A DNA stretch of 36,983 nt from Oscillospiraceae bacterium. Lineage in GTDB: Bacteria > Bacillota > Clostridia > Oscillospirales > UBA644. The notes below the pieces were generated by a model. That model saw only the letters and a program-made list of their open reading frames with translations, had not been told where the DNA came from and searched no databases. The stretch's first letter is position 1; each line of letters starts with the position of its first letter. Location: assembly GCA_902783255.1 (NCBI GenBank), contig CACZQB010000054.1:1-36983 (forward strand). The letters are read 5' to 3'. Shown here one piece after another: positions 1 to 6,976 of the stretch. The translations under genes and the position numbers were made by a program.

Positions 1-815
1 ATATGAACGGCATATTCTTTTGAAAAACAGTATTCTCCGTCTTTATAAAGCATTCCTGACCAGAGATTGTCCGAGGCGGAAATACTTTTTCTCAATGTTA
101 TTGCTATGATCGGTGTTCCGAAACGTTCTTTTAACGCATATGCAACATGCATATACCCTTCTTTGGATAGTTCGCCTGATGATATGTCAGAATCCGGAGC
201 CGATATACCGAATACTTTGTCGCTGTCTTCTTCGTTAGCAATAAGAACATCGATATACGGCATAAGCCTGCTCATTGTTTCACAAGCTTCTGCCGGGGTC
301 CAAAGTTTTGCCCGGTAATTCAGATCACAGCTTATTTTTAAACCTTTTTTCTTTGCCTCTTTACAAGCTTCAATACATATTTCCGCAACATTCTTTCCGA
401 GGGCAGGGGTTATGCCTGTAAAATGAAACCATTCTGCACCATCAAATATTCTTTTCCAATCAAAATCTTCTTTTTTTGCTTCGGATATTGCGGAATGTTT
501 TCTGTCATATATTACCGTGGATGGTCTCTGCGAAGCGCCTTTTTCAACGAAGTATAAGCCAAGCCTGTCTCCGCCGAAAACAACATCATCTACATTTACT
601 TTATGTTCGAGAAGCGTTCTCAACGCTGCATGTGAAATCAGGTTATCAGGCATTTTCGTTACGTAACTTGCGTTTTTTCCGTAGTTTGCAAGCGAAACGG
701 CAACATTAGCTTCTCCGCCGCCGAATGTTATTTCAAAATTTTCTGTCTGAACAATTCTTTTGTATCCAACAGGATTTATCCGTCCCATTATTTCGCCGAA
801 ACATACAAATTTCAT
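1..815 (-). CDS. kdgK: 2-keto-3-deoxygluconate kinase-type sugar kinase (PfkB family), truncated at window edge
   Basis: The reading frame is open from an ATG at 815 to the window edge (271 codons), so the C-terminus with the usual catalytic GAGD motif is outside. The N-terminus MKFVCFGEIMGRINP and the following FGGGEANVAVSLANYG are the PfkB/ribokinase substrate-binding start. GDRLGLYFVEKGASQRPS and SCDLNYRAKLW are typical of 2-dehydro-3-deoxygluconokinases, which phosphorylate KDG in the cytoplasm during uronate or pectin breakdown. An AGAGGG ribosome site lies six bases before the ATG. Upstream there is only a tRNA-Val gene and its hairpin, leaving no evident room for a separate promoter. 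The substrate is inferred from family resemblance; another PfkB sugar kinase is possible. Confidence 0.85.
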   Translation of the reverse strand, partial: MKFVCFGEIMGRINPVGYKRIVQTENFEITFGGGEANVAVSLANYGKNASYVTKMPDNLISHAALRTLLEHKVNVDDVVFGGDRLGLYFVEKGASQRPSTVIYDRKHSAISEAKKEDFDWKRIFDGAEWFHFTGITPALGKNVAEICIEACKEAKKKGLKISCDLNYRAKLWTPAEACETMSRLMPYIDVLIANEEDSDKVFGISAPDSDISSGELSKEGYMHVAYALKERFGTPIIAITLRKSISASDNLWSGMLYKDGEYCFSKEYAVH

Positions 816-837
816 AATCATCCCTCTTTATTGAAAA

Positions 838-866
838 GGCAGTGATTTGTTTATCAAACCACTGCC
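838..866 (-). terminator. Hairpin terminator or attenuator between tRNA-Val and the sugar kinase
   Basis: GGCAGTG pairs with CACTGCC around an inner TTTG/CAAA stem. On the minus strand it is followed by TTTTCAA. It lies 10 bases after the tRNA CCA end and 23 bases before the kinase ATG. The U-tract is short, so partial read-through into the kinase is plausible. Confidence 0.6.
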
Positions 867-875
867 GTATTTACA

Positions 876-951
876 TGGTGGACGGTAAGGAACTCGAATC
901 CCTGACCCTTCGCACGTCAAGCGAATGCTCTACCAGCTGAGCTAACCGTCC
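876..951 (-). tRNA. tRNA-Val (GAC anticodon)
   Basis: The reverse complement folds as a 76-nt cloverleaf. The acceptor GGACGGT pairs with ACCGTCC, the anticodon arm is TTCGC-TTGACGT-GCGAA, the T arm carries GATTCGAGTTC, and CCA is encoded. The loop gives anticodon GAC, which reads the valine codon GUC. Confidence 0.96.
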
Positions 952-982
952 GAGAATAGCCGTAATTCTTTACGGCTTTAAT

Positions 983-1011
983 ATTATACATTATTTCAGA
1001 TTTATTGTCAA
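983..1011 (-). promoter_or_regulatory. Sigma-A promoter for tRNA-Val
   Basis: On the minus strand there is a perfect TTGACA, a 17-bp spacer and a perfect TATAAT. The predicted start is about 25 bases before the tRNA. It is also the only evident promoter for the downstream sugar kinase. Confidence 0.85.
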
Positions 1012-1042
1012 GACATACAACTGTTAATTTATTGTGACAGTA

Positions 1043-1603
1043 TCAGAATCCTTCAGGCAACGTAAATCCGTTGATCATCCATTTTCCGTTATCCTGAATA
1101 AAGGAAACATTGCAATATGCATCTTCAACTGCTGAGTCCAGAATGCAGAACTGAACTTTCACTGCGTTATTATCTGTATATCCCCATGAGTTCGGATCGA
1201 TTCCGTAATAACCGTATCCTCTTGCTCCTCGTATAAGAAAAAGATTGCCGTTGTCTTCGACAAAATTTTCATCAACACTCGCCTCGTCAAAACAATCTGA
1301 AGTTAGATATTTTCTAATGTATTCTTTAACTTCATCTGCTGTTTTGAAGTTTGAAACAAGGTAATATGCGTACATATCGTCAGATTTTGATGGCTTTGTA
1401 AAATCACAGTCCGCGCCGAATGTCTCCAAAAGCACTTCAGAGTAAACGGAAAGGAGATCAGTCACATCTTTTTCTGAAATCCTCGATTCTGCCTCGACAT
1501 TGGCATTACTGTTTTCTTCAGACTTCTTATTGTCAGTTTCTTTCCCGGCACACGAGCAAAGTAAAAGAATGGCAGCGAGTAATAAAACAAAAGTCTTTTT
1601 CAC
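1043..1603 (-). CDS. Small secreted lipoprotein, possibly IseA-like
   Basis: The 186-residue product begins MKKTFVLLLAAILLLCSC, a signal peptide with a lipobox-like LCSC (Cys18), so it is probably lipidated and held on the outer face of the membrane. A charged Asn/Glu-rich linker follows (about residues 20-45), then a compact domain. In that domain KEYIRKYLTSDCFDEASV and FVEDNGNLFLIRG faintly resemble the IseA/YoeB family of cell-wall DL-endopeptidase inhibitors; this assignment is weak. The start is GTG, nine bases after GGAGGAA. It lies 33 bases after the amidohydrolase gene and is probably the last gene of the operon starting at 3486. No function is established from the sequence. Confidence 0.8.
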   Translation of the reverse strand: MKKTFVLLLAAILLLCSCAGKETDNKKSEENSNANVEAESRISEKDVTDLLSVYSEVLLETFGADCDFTKPSKSDDMYAYYLVSNFKTADEVKEYIRKYLTSDCFDEASVDENFVEDNGNLFLIRGARGYGYYGIDPNSWGYTDNNAVKVQFCILDSAVEDAYCNVSFIQDNGKWMINGFTLPEGF

Positions 1604-1636
1604 AATTTTATTCCTCCGTCTATATTACTGGAATTT

Positions 1637-2449
1637 TTATTGTTTTACCTTTTTAAGAAGCTCTTCGGCGTTTCTGAAAAGGATTTTTTCTGTGATTTCA
1701 TCCGAAAATCCAAGTTGTTCAATATATTTCAACTCATCGGATGCAAACCACATCGGAAAATCGGATCCGAACAGAAACCTGTCTTCCCCGTGTTTTTTTA
1801 TCATTTCTCTGGCCTTGTCGATCGGCAGCGAGAAAAATGATGATGATGTATCAAAATAATGCTTTGTAGCAAGATATTCATCGTCAATTTTGTCCCACTC
1901 GCTGTATGCTCCAAAATGAGAGGCAATAACTATCAGATCCGGAAAAAGCTTTGAGAGCTTAACAAATTTATCTGGATTTGAAAAACGGTATCTTTTATCT
2001 CCGGCATGAAACATAATAGGTATTTTTTCCGCCTGGGCTTTTTCGTAAACGGGGAATATTCTTGGATCGTCGATCGCAAACTGCTGAAAATCATTGTGAA
2101 ATTTGATTCCGGTTACACCGCTTTTTCTGATTCTGTCTATTTCCGCTATGGGATTATCTGTTTCAATATGTATTGTTCCGAATGCGGTAAATTTGTCGTC
2201 GTTATCTTTTATCGTATCTATCAGAAAATCATTTATTGCCTGAACCTGATTTTTTGTCGTTGCGGTGGAAAGAAGAAAACAATGCCTTACTCCGGCTCTT
2301 TTCATCTCTTCTTCAAGTTTATTTTTCAGTCCTGTCGAGGCCATTGCAAGTCCGTAAAAATTTCCAATTGATGCAGTAGCTTTTTCCGCAATTTTTTCCG
2401 GGAATATATGTGTATGGACATCGATTATTTTTCCGTAATAATTATTCAT
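1637..2449 (-). CDS. Amidohydrolase family protein (metal-dependent TIM barrel)
   Basis: This 270-residue protein matches the Amidohydrolase_2 type. IDVHTHIFPEK near the N-terminus (His12 and His14) supplies the first metal ligands. FHAGDKR carries a barrel histidine, ASHFGAYSEWD another, and FLFGSDFPMW the catalytic aspartate. No signal peptide is seen, so it is cytoplasmic. Members hydrolyse or decarboxylate varied small substrates (ACMS decarboxylase and related lactonases belong here); the substrate cannot be read from the sequence. Its ATG overlaps the stop of the upstream flippase-like gene in an ATGA arrangement, with GGAAGGA as ribosome site, so the two are translationally coupled. 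Confidence 0.9.
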   Translation of the reverse strand: MNNYYGKIIDVHTHIFPEKIAEKATASIGNFYGLAMASTGLKNKLEEEMKRAGVRHCFLLSTATTKNQVQAINDFLIDTIKDNDDKFTAFGTIHIETDNPIAEIDRIRKSGVTGIKFHNDFQQFAIDDPRIFPVYEKAQAEKIPIMFHAGDKRYRFSNPDKFVKLSKLFPDLIVIASHFGAYSEWDKIDDEYLATKHYFDTSSSFFSLPIDKAREMIKKHGEDRFLFGSDFPMWFASDELKYIEQLGFSDEITEKILFRNAEELLKKVKQ

Positions 2450-3486
2450 TCATTTCCTTCCGATGTTAAAGTGATATTTTCAATTTTGTGAAGTCTGTTC
2501 AAAAACATTACGCCGAATATTATCGGCAGATAGAATGTTATAAAACGCCATATGAGCATTGCTGTTGATATATATTCGGAATCCGTAAAATACATGCTGA
2601 AAAACAAAAGAAAGCTTCCCTCTGCTCCCAGCGCGGCGCCGGGTAGGGGAACAAACGATGAAATCATCAGCACAAATGAGCTGGAACAAAGCACATTGAA
2701 AAGGGACAAATCTTCAGCGCCGAGGGCAATGCAGATAAAATACGGAATGGAAAAATACGCAATTAGCTGAAATGCAGTCAGAATGACCATTTTAATTATT
2801 ACGCCTGTATACTTTTTCAGCTCGCACATGTTTTCATAAAACAGATCTATCTGATCGTTTGTTTTTTGAATAAGTTCTTCCTGTGATTTAACGATTTTAA
2901 TTTTATGCAGAAGAACAATGAGTGCTTTTGCGACTTTTTTGGTCCCGTTTCTGAAAAAAGCGATCATAAGAAGTCCCGCAACAACGGCAAAATTGACCAA
3001 AAATCCGATCAGAACTATATACCCGAGTGAGGATATGTGAGATACGAAAAAATTAAGTCTGAAAATAAGTGCAATTATCGAAAATATTGTAAGAACAATC
3101 TGATAAACTATAAAACGTGAAAATAAACTAAATGTTGCCAATCCTGCGGGCATTCCCCGCTGACAAAGCACAAACGCCTGCATGGGCTGTCCGCCTGTTG
3201 CGAATGGAGTAATACTGTTAAAAAGCTGCCCGATCATAACTGTTTTAATCGAGTTTTTCAGCTGATGCGGAGGATAAACTTTTTTTGCCATTACATAAAC
3301 AGTCAGCGATTCCAGAATCCAATAAACGATTATCATCAGAAATGCGGTAAGCATCGGGATAAGACTCGCATTTTTGAATGCGTTTATAAAATTATCAAAG
3401 CCGTCAACGAAAAAAAGATAAAAAACAAGAAGCAATGTAACAAACACTATAATTGCAATGTTTATGATCATCATTTTCTTTTTCAT
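2446..3486 (-). CDS. Flippase-like integral membrane protein (LPG_synthase_TM / UPF0104 family)
   Basis: The 346-residue protein is mostly hydrophobic, with about eight transmembrane segments. It has the family hallmarks GQLFNSITPFATGGQPMQA (about residues 86-104) and VPLPGAALGAEGSF in the C-terminal half. This is the membrane domain of MprF-type proteins without the aminoacyl-transferase domain, so lysyl-phosphatidylglycerol synthesis is not implied. A lipid or glycolipid flippase role is a family-level inference. An AGGAGGT ribosome site precedes the ATG. It is first in an operon with the amidohydrolase and the lipoprotein, transcribed from the promoter at 3522-3550. Confidence 0.87.
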   Translation of the reverse strand: MKKKMMIINIAIIVFVTLLLVFYLFFVDGFDNFINAFKNASLIPMLTAFLMIIVYWILESLTVYVMAKKVYPPHQLKNSIKTVMIGQLFNSITPFATGGQPMQAFVLCQRGMPAGLATFSLFSRFIVYQIVLTIFSIIALIFRLNFFVSHISSLGYIVLIGFLVNFAVVAGLLMIAFFRNGTKKVAKALIVLLHKIKIVKSQEELIQKTNDQIDLFYENMCELKKYTGVIIKMVILTAFQLIAYFSIPYFICIALGAEDLSLFNVLCSSSFVLMISSFVPLPGAALGAEGSFLLFFSMYFTDSEYISTAMLIWRFITFYLPIIFGVMFLNRLHKIENITLTSEGNE

Positions 3487-3521
3487 TGTCTGAACCTCCT
3501 GTTTTTTATTCCGTAACTTCT

Positions 3522-3550
3522 ATTATACATCATAACGATAAAAAAATCAA
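3522..3550 (-). promoter_or_regulatory. Sigma-A promoter for the flippase-amidohydrolase-lipoprotein operon
   Basis: The minus strand reads TTGATT, 17 bp, TATAAT, ending about 35 bases before the ATG at 3486. It diverges from the promoter at 3629-3657. Confidence 0.75.
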
Positions 3551-3565
3551 GTGTTTTAAGAAAAA

Positions 3566-3620
3566 TTATCTTCCGATAAGCGAAAAAATCCTTTGCGCCG
3601 GATACACGATTACTTATCCG
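3566..3620. promoter_or_regulatory. Two inverted repeats between divergent promoters (possible operators)
   Basis: TTATC-N4-GATAA lies at 3566-3579. CGGATA-N10-TATCCG lies at 3599-3620, nine bases before the plus-strand -35 box. Both sit between the two -35 boxes and share the ATC/GAT half-site core. Regulator binding is inferred from position and symmetry only. Confidence 0.4.
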
Positions 3621-3628
3621 TATCTCTA

Positions 3629-3657
3629 TTGACTTTTAAATAAAACTATGATATAAT
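3629..3657 (+). promoter_or_regulatory. Sigma-A promoter of the HydS-like operon
   Basis: TTGACT, a 17-bp spacer and a perfect TATAAT. The predicted start near 3664 gives a leader of about 108 bases before the first ATG at 3772. Confidence 0.85.
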
Positions 3658-3672
3658 AAAACAAAATATAAA

Positions 3673-3706
3673 ATGCGGAAATATTGTCTGCATAATGCTT
3701 TTTTTT
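3673..3706 (+). terminator. Possible leader attenuator hairpin before the HydS-like operon
   Basis: ATGCGG at 3673 can pair with CTGCAT at 3688 (six pairs, one wobble). After five unpaired bases a run of eight T follows. It starts about 10 bases after the predicted transcription start. The stem is short and offset from the T run, so this is tentative. Confidence 0.35.
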
Positions 3707-3771
3707 ACCAAAATGTCAGAATAGGCTGAAATATTACAGTCAAATTATAAAAAGGGGTCAATAATTGCTCT

Positions 3772-4125
3772 ATGAAAATCTCAACAATAAAGGAACTTCT
3801 TGAAGCCGATGTTTTATGCGGCGAGGATCTTCTCAATACCCATGTTTACTCCGCTTGCGGCTCTGATATGATGAGCGATGTTCTCGCATTTGTTAAAGAT
3901 CAGGCTGTTTTGCTTACCGGTCTTGTAAATCCGCAGGTTGTAAGAACAGCCGAAATGATGGATATTCATTGCATAGTTTTTGTCAGAGGCAAAATCCCCG
4001 ACGAGTCTATACTGTCTCTTGCAAAAGAAAACAATATCGTAGTCCTTGCAACCTCCGAAAGAATGTTCCCTGCATGCGGCAAATTATACGCTAACGGGCT
4101 TGTAGGCACAAAAACTGTAAAATAA
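3772..4125 (+). CDS. DRTGG-domain protein (first of two in the operon)
   Basis: The whole 117-residue product is a DRTGG-type regulatory domain. It begins KISTIKELLEADVLCGEDLL, followed by VYSACGSDMMSDVLAFV, LLTGLVNPQVVRTAEMMD and a terminal NNIVVLATSERMFPACGKLY. DRTGG domains occur in phosphotransacetylases and beside CBS domains and are thought to bind ligands; no catalytic residues are visible. It is cytoplasmic, with no membrane segment. It leads the operon, 18 bases before the RsbT-like ATPase gene. Its ribosome site AAAGGGG is about 14 bases from the ATG, which is long. Its partner in the operon is the second DRTGG protein at 5855. Confidence 0.85.
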   Translation: MKISTIKELLEADVLCGEDLLNTHVYSACGSDMMSDVLAFVKDQAVLLTGLVNPQVVRTAEMMDIHCIVFVRGKIPDESILSLAKENNIVVLATSERMFPACGKLYANGLVGTKTVK

Positions 4126-4143
4126 TCTGAATGGAGACTTGCA

Positions 4144-4566
4144 ATGGCAGACGTTTTTAAACTTCGATATGACGTCGACGGCGATAACTTTATGGCAGCA
4201 GGTGCCGCATCGTCAGATGTCAAAAAGGTTCTTCGTCAGCTCGGTATTGATGCCGAAGCGATCAGAAAAGCGGCTGTTGCGATGTATGAAGGCGAGATCA
4301 ATATGGTCATACATGCGGGCGGCGGTGTTGCGGATATTACCGTTGCAGACGATTATATCGAAATAATCCTTTCCGATAAAGGTCCCGGAATACCGGATGT
4401 CGAAAAAGCCATGCAGGAGGGCTGGTCAACTGCCCCCGACAATATCCGCGCATTAGGCTTTGGCGCCGGAATGGGACTTCCGAATATGAAAAAGTATTCA
4501 GATGAAATGAAAATTGATACCGTAGTGGGAGAGGGTACTACGATCACAATGAAAATATACATCTGA
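4144..4566 (+). CDS. RsbT-like ATP-binding protein (GHKL ATPase, anti-sigma-factor type)
   Basis: The 140-residue single domain carries the ATPase boxes of the RsbW/RsbT group. The N-box is E49-x3-N53 followed by MVIHAGGG, the G1 box is DKGPG (78-82), and the G2 box is GFGAGMGLPNMKKYSDE (105-121). The GLPNMKK ending resembles RsbT, a Ser/Thr kinase that acts on STAS-domain partners, more than a sensor histidine kinase; no phospho-acceptor or sensor domain is present. The ATG follows GGAG by seven bases. It sits directly before the HydS-like gene, so the Fe-S protein could be the sensor and this protein the output. That is inference, and no STAS or sigma-factor partner is in the window. Confidence 0.87.
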   Translation: MADVFKLRYDVDGDNFMAAGAASSDVKKVLRQLGIDAEAIRKAAVAMYEGEINMVIHAGGGVADITVADDYIEIILSDKGPGIPDVEKAMQEGWSTAPDNIRALGFGAGMGLPNMKKYSDEMKIDTVVGEGTTITMKIYI

Positions 4567-4602
4567 GCTTTCTGTTAAACTGAAATGAACGGGGTTGATT
4601 TA

Positions 4603-5853
4603 GTGAGCACAGCATCGAGTCATTCCGTTATGCTTGATACGGAAAAATGCAAGGGCTGTATAAATTGCATGAAAAGATGCCCTACCGAAGCTATACGTGT
4701 CCGTAACGGTAAGGCACATATTATAGATGATCGCTGCATAGATTGCGGCGAATGTATAAGAATTTGTCATAATCATGCGAAAAAAGCCGTATATGATAAT
4801 TTCGATATCATTAATGATTTCAAATATAAGGTTGCCCTTCCCGCACCATCCTTGTACGGTCAGTTCAACAATCTTACAGATATAGACTATGTTCTTACAG
4901 GCCTTAAACTTATAGGGTTTGACGATGTCTGGGAAGTTTCACGTTCTGCGGAAATTATTTCTGACCTTACCCGAAAGCTTCTTAATAAGGACAATATAGT
5001 TAAGCCTTGTATCAGTTCCGCATGTCCTGCTGTTGAACGCCTTATTGCCGTTCGTTTCCCCAATCTCTGCGATAACATTCTTCCGGTTTTGGCACCTGTT
5101 GAAATCGCGGCAAAAAAGGCGAGGGAAGAGGCTGTAAAAATATCCGGTCTTAAACCCGAAGAAATAGGCGTTTTCTTTATATCGCCTTGCCCTGCAAAGG
5201 TTACTTCGGCAAAATTTCCCATTGGTCATAACGACAGATTGATTGACGGAGTACTGAGTGCAAGCGAAGTTTATTTCCGCCTTGTTCCCGCTATGAGTGA
5301 CATCGAATTCCCTCAGCAGCTTTCCTCATCGGGTCTCGTCGGTATCAGCTGGGCGTCATCAGGAGGCGAGTCGTCCGCTCTGCTTCGCGATAAATACCTT
5401 GCTGCCGATGGCATAGAAAATGTAATCAAAGTTCTCGAAGAACTCGAAGATGACAAACTGAACGACCTCGAATTTATAGAATTGAATGCCTGCGCGGGAG
5501 GCTGCGTCGGCGGTGTTCTGAATATAGAAAACCCATTTGTAGCACGCGCTAAAATTCAGTCTCTTAGAAAATATCTTCCCGTATCGCTGAATCGTTTCGA
5601 TCAGCGCGATAATTCCATAGACGACTTCATGTGGACTGCGCAGCTTGAATATGTTCCGGTGTTCAGACTTGATAACGACAGATCTGTCGCTCTTCGTAAA
5701 TTGAAAGAAATGAATTCTATCTGCGAATCTCTTCCGGGGCTTGACTGCGGACTTTGCGGCGCTCCGACATGCCGCGCATTTGCGGAGGATATAGTGAATG
5801 GAGATGTAAGTATAGACCAGTGTGTGAAAATGCAGATACAAGGGAGCAAATAA
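4603..5853 (+). CDS. HydS-like [FeFe]-hydrogenase-family iron-sulfur protein, probably sensory
   Basis: An ATG lies at 4585 without a ribosome site. GTG at 4603 follows GGGG by eight bases and is preferred. Numbering from the ATG (422 residues), the domains are two 4Fe-4S ferredoxin motifs (C22/25/28/32 and C51/54/57/61), the hydrogenase large-subunit domain, and a C-terminal CxxCxxxxCx16C cluster (C388/391/396/413). All four H-cluster ligands align: C147, C202, C303 and C307, with K205 kept. The proton-relay cysteine (C299 in Clostridium hydrogenase I) is Ala146, as reported for HydS-type group C enzymes. No PAS domain follows. A sensing role rather than H2 turnover is inferred from the Ala and the regulatory neighbours. 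Group assignment needs a phylogeny. Confidence 0.9.
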   Translation: MSTASSHSVMLDTEKCKGCINCMKRCPTEAIRVRNGKAHIIDDRCIDCGECIRICHNHAKKAVYDNFDIINDFKYKVALPAPSLYGQFNNLTDIDYVLTGLKLIGFDDVWEVSRSAEIISDLTRKLLNKDNIVKPCISSACPAVERLIAVRFPNLCDNILPVLAPVEIAAKKAREEAVKISGLKPEEIGVFFISPCPAKVTSAKFPIGHNDRLIDGVLSASEVYFRLVPAMSDIEFPQQLSSSGLVGISWASSGGESSALLRDKYLAADGIENVIKVLEELEDDKLNDLEFIELNACAGGCVGGVLNIENPFVARAKIQSLRKYLPVSLNRFDQRDNSIDDFMWTAQLEYVPVFRLDNDRSVALRKLKEMNSICESLPGLDCGLCGAPTCRAFAEDIVNGDVSIDQCVKMQIQGSK

Positions 5854-5854
5854 A

Positions 5855-6211
5855 ATGAAATATAGTTTTCCTTTTTCAATAAACGATCTTATTTCCTCGG
5901 GCGGTGCTAAGGCAGAAATGATAGAGGACGGAAACAGGATGATAACAGGCGGTTTTGCTACGGATCTTCTGAGCCACGCGATCGGCAATGCCTCAAGCGG
6001 TGATGCCTGGCTTACGGTTCTTACTAATCCAAATATCACGGCTCCGGCGTCAATTGCAGACGTATCATGTATCATCGTATGCGATTCAACACCTGTAACC
6101 GACGCATTGAAAGCAAAATGTGAAGTGATGGGTATTTCTTTGCTTTCATCCGAAATGCCTATCACCGATCTTTCTGTTTTTCTTTATAATCTTCAGGCAG
6201 GCAGAAAGTGA
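5855..6211 (+). CDS. DRTGG-domain protein (second of two in the operon)
   Basis: The 118-residue single-domain protein reads FSINDLISSGGAKAEMIE, then GGFATDLLSHAIGNASSGDAW and a C-terminal MGISLLSSEMPITDLSVFL. It is distantly related to the product at 3772, with the same layout but little identity. The sequence shows a small cytoplasmic alpha/beta domain with no metal or nucleotide motif. Its ATG begins one base after the HydS-like stop codon, and its own stop overlaps the GTG start of the PHP gene, so translation is probably coupled on both sides. It may bind a ligand or one of the Fe-S or PHP partners; this is inference. Confidence 0.83.
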   Translation: MKYSFPFSINDLISSGGAKAEMIEDGNRMITGGFATDLLSHAIGNASSGDAWLTVLTNPNITAPASIADVSCIIVCDSTPVTDALKAKCEVMGISLLSSEMPITDLSVFLYNLQAGRK

Positions 6212-6927
6212 ATATTACCGATAACGGCATAGCGCTGTATTACGATTTTCATATCCATACTTGTCTTTCCCCATGCGGTTCAGATGAAATGACGCCGCAA
6301 ATGATCGTTGACTGTGCTATCGCAAAAGAACTTGACTGCATAGCGATAACAGACCATAATATCTGCGGTAACTGTCTTGCTGCGATGAAATATGCGGAGG
6401 ACAAGGATTTAATTGTTTTGCCCGGAATGGAGTTGCAGACATCTGAGGAAATACATGTTATTTGTCTTTTCCCGACAATAGACAATGCGTTAAAATTCGA
6501 GTCATTTGTAAAGTCTGAGCTCCCCCCGATAAAAAACAATATAAGATATTTCGGCAATCAGACATGTATCCGTCCGGACGGAACAACTTACGAAGAGGAG
6601 CAAATGCTTGCGATCTCATCAGGGATTCCTCTATATGGGTTATATCCTCTTGTCTGTTCATATGGCGGTATAGCAATACCTGCGCATATAGACAGAACAT
6701 CGTTTTCCATCGGTTCCGTACTCGGTGTTCTTGATAAAGATATGGGATTTCCTCTTGTAGAAGTCTGGAAAGACCCGTCTCTTGCCGTTTCAGCGGGTAT
6801 ACCGTATATTCAATCCTCAGACGCTCATAATATCGATGCGTTTTTTGACAGAGAATATCATTCTTTTACCGCACAGGATAAATCTGTAAACGGAATATTC
6901 ACTGCGCTGAAAAACATGCATGCGTGA
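6208..6927 (+). CDS. PHP-domain metal-dependent phosphoesterase
   Basis: The 239-residue protein has the PHP signature. YYDFHIHTCLSPCG gives the HxH motif (His15, His17), ITDHNICGNC the next ligands, an EEIHVICLF strand follows, then IPAHIDRTSF, and SSDAHNID near the end. These residues form a trinuclear metal site that hydrolyses phosphoesters, as in TrpH/RnaseAM-type proteins and histidinol phosphatase; the substrate is unknown. The GTG start overlaps the previous stop by four bases, and no better start is visible. As the last gene of the tightly packed block it could make or remove a small phosphorylated signal, which would fit the DRTGG ligand-binding domains; that is speculation. Confidence 0.88.
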   Translation: MNITDNGIALYYDFHIHTCLSPCGSDEMTPQMIVDCAIAKELDCIAITDHNICGNCLAAMKYAEDKDLIVLPGMELQTSEEIHVICLFPTIDNALKFESFVKSELPPIKNNIRYFGNQTCIRPDGTTYEEEQMLAISSGIPLYGLYPLVCSYGGIAIPAHIDRTSFSIGSVLGVLDKDMGFPLVEVWKDPSLAVSAGIPYIQSSDAHNIDAFFDREYHSFTAQDKSVNGIFTALKNMHA

Positions 6928-6976
6928 TCAGACTGCCGTTATTTTCGTTTATTAGTATATTCAGAAGGAGTTGCTC

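Noticed and set aside
1012..1042. Short ACTGT/ACAGT inverted repeat after the lipoprotein
   Set aside because: The stem is five pairs without a U-tract, too weak to call a terminator.
3487..3771. Rex (NADH-sensing) operator near the HydS-like promoter
   Set aside because: No TTGTNNNNNNNNACAA-type site is present; the inverted repeats found have a different core.
5359..6165. Long minus-strand open frame (268 codons)
   Set aside because: It is antisense to the HydS-like and DRTGG genes, lacks a ribosome site and has no recognisable domain.
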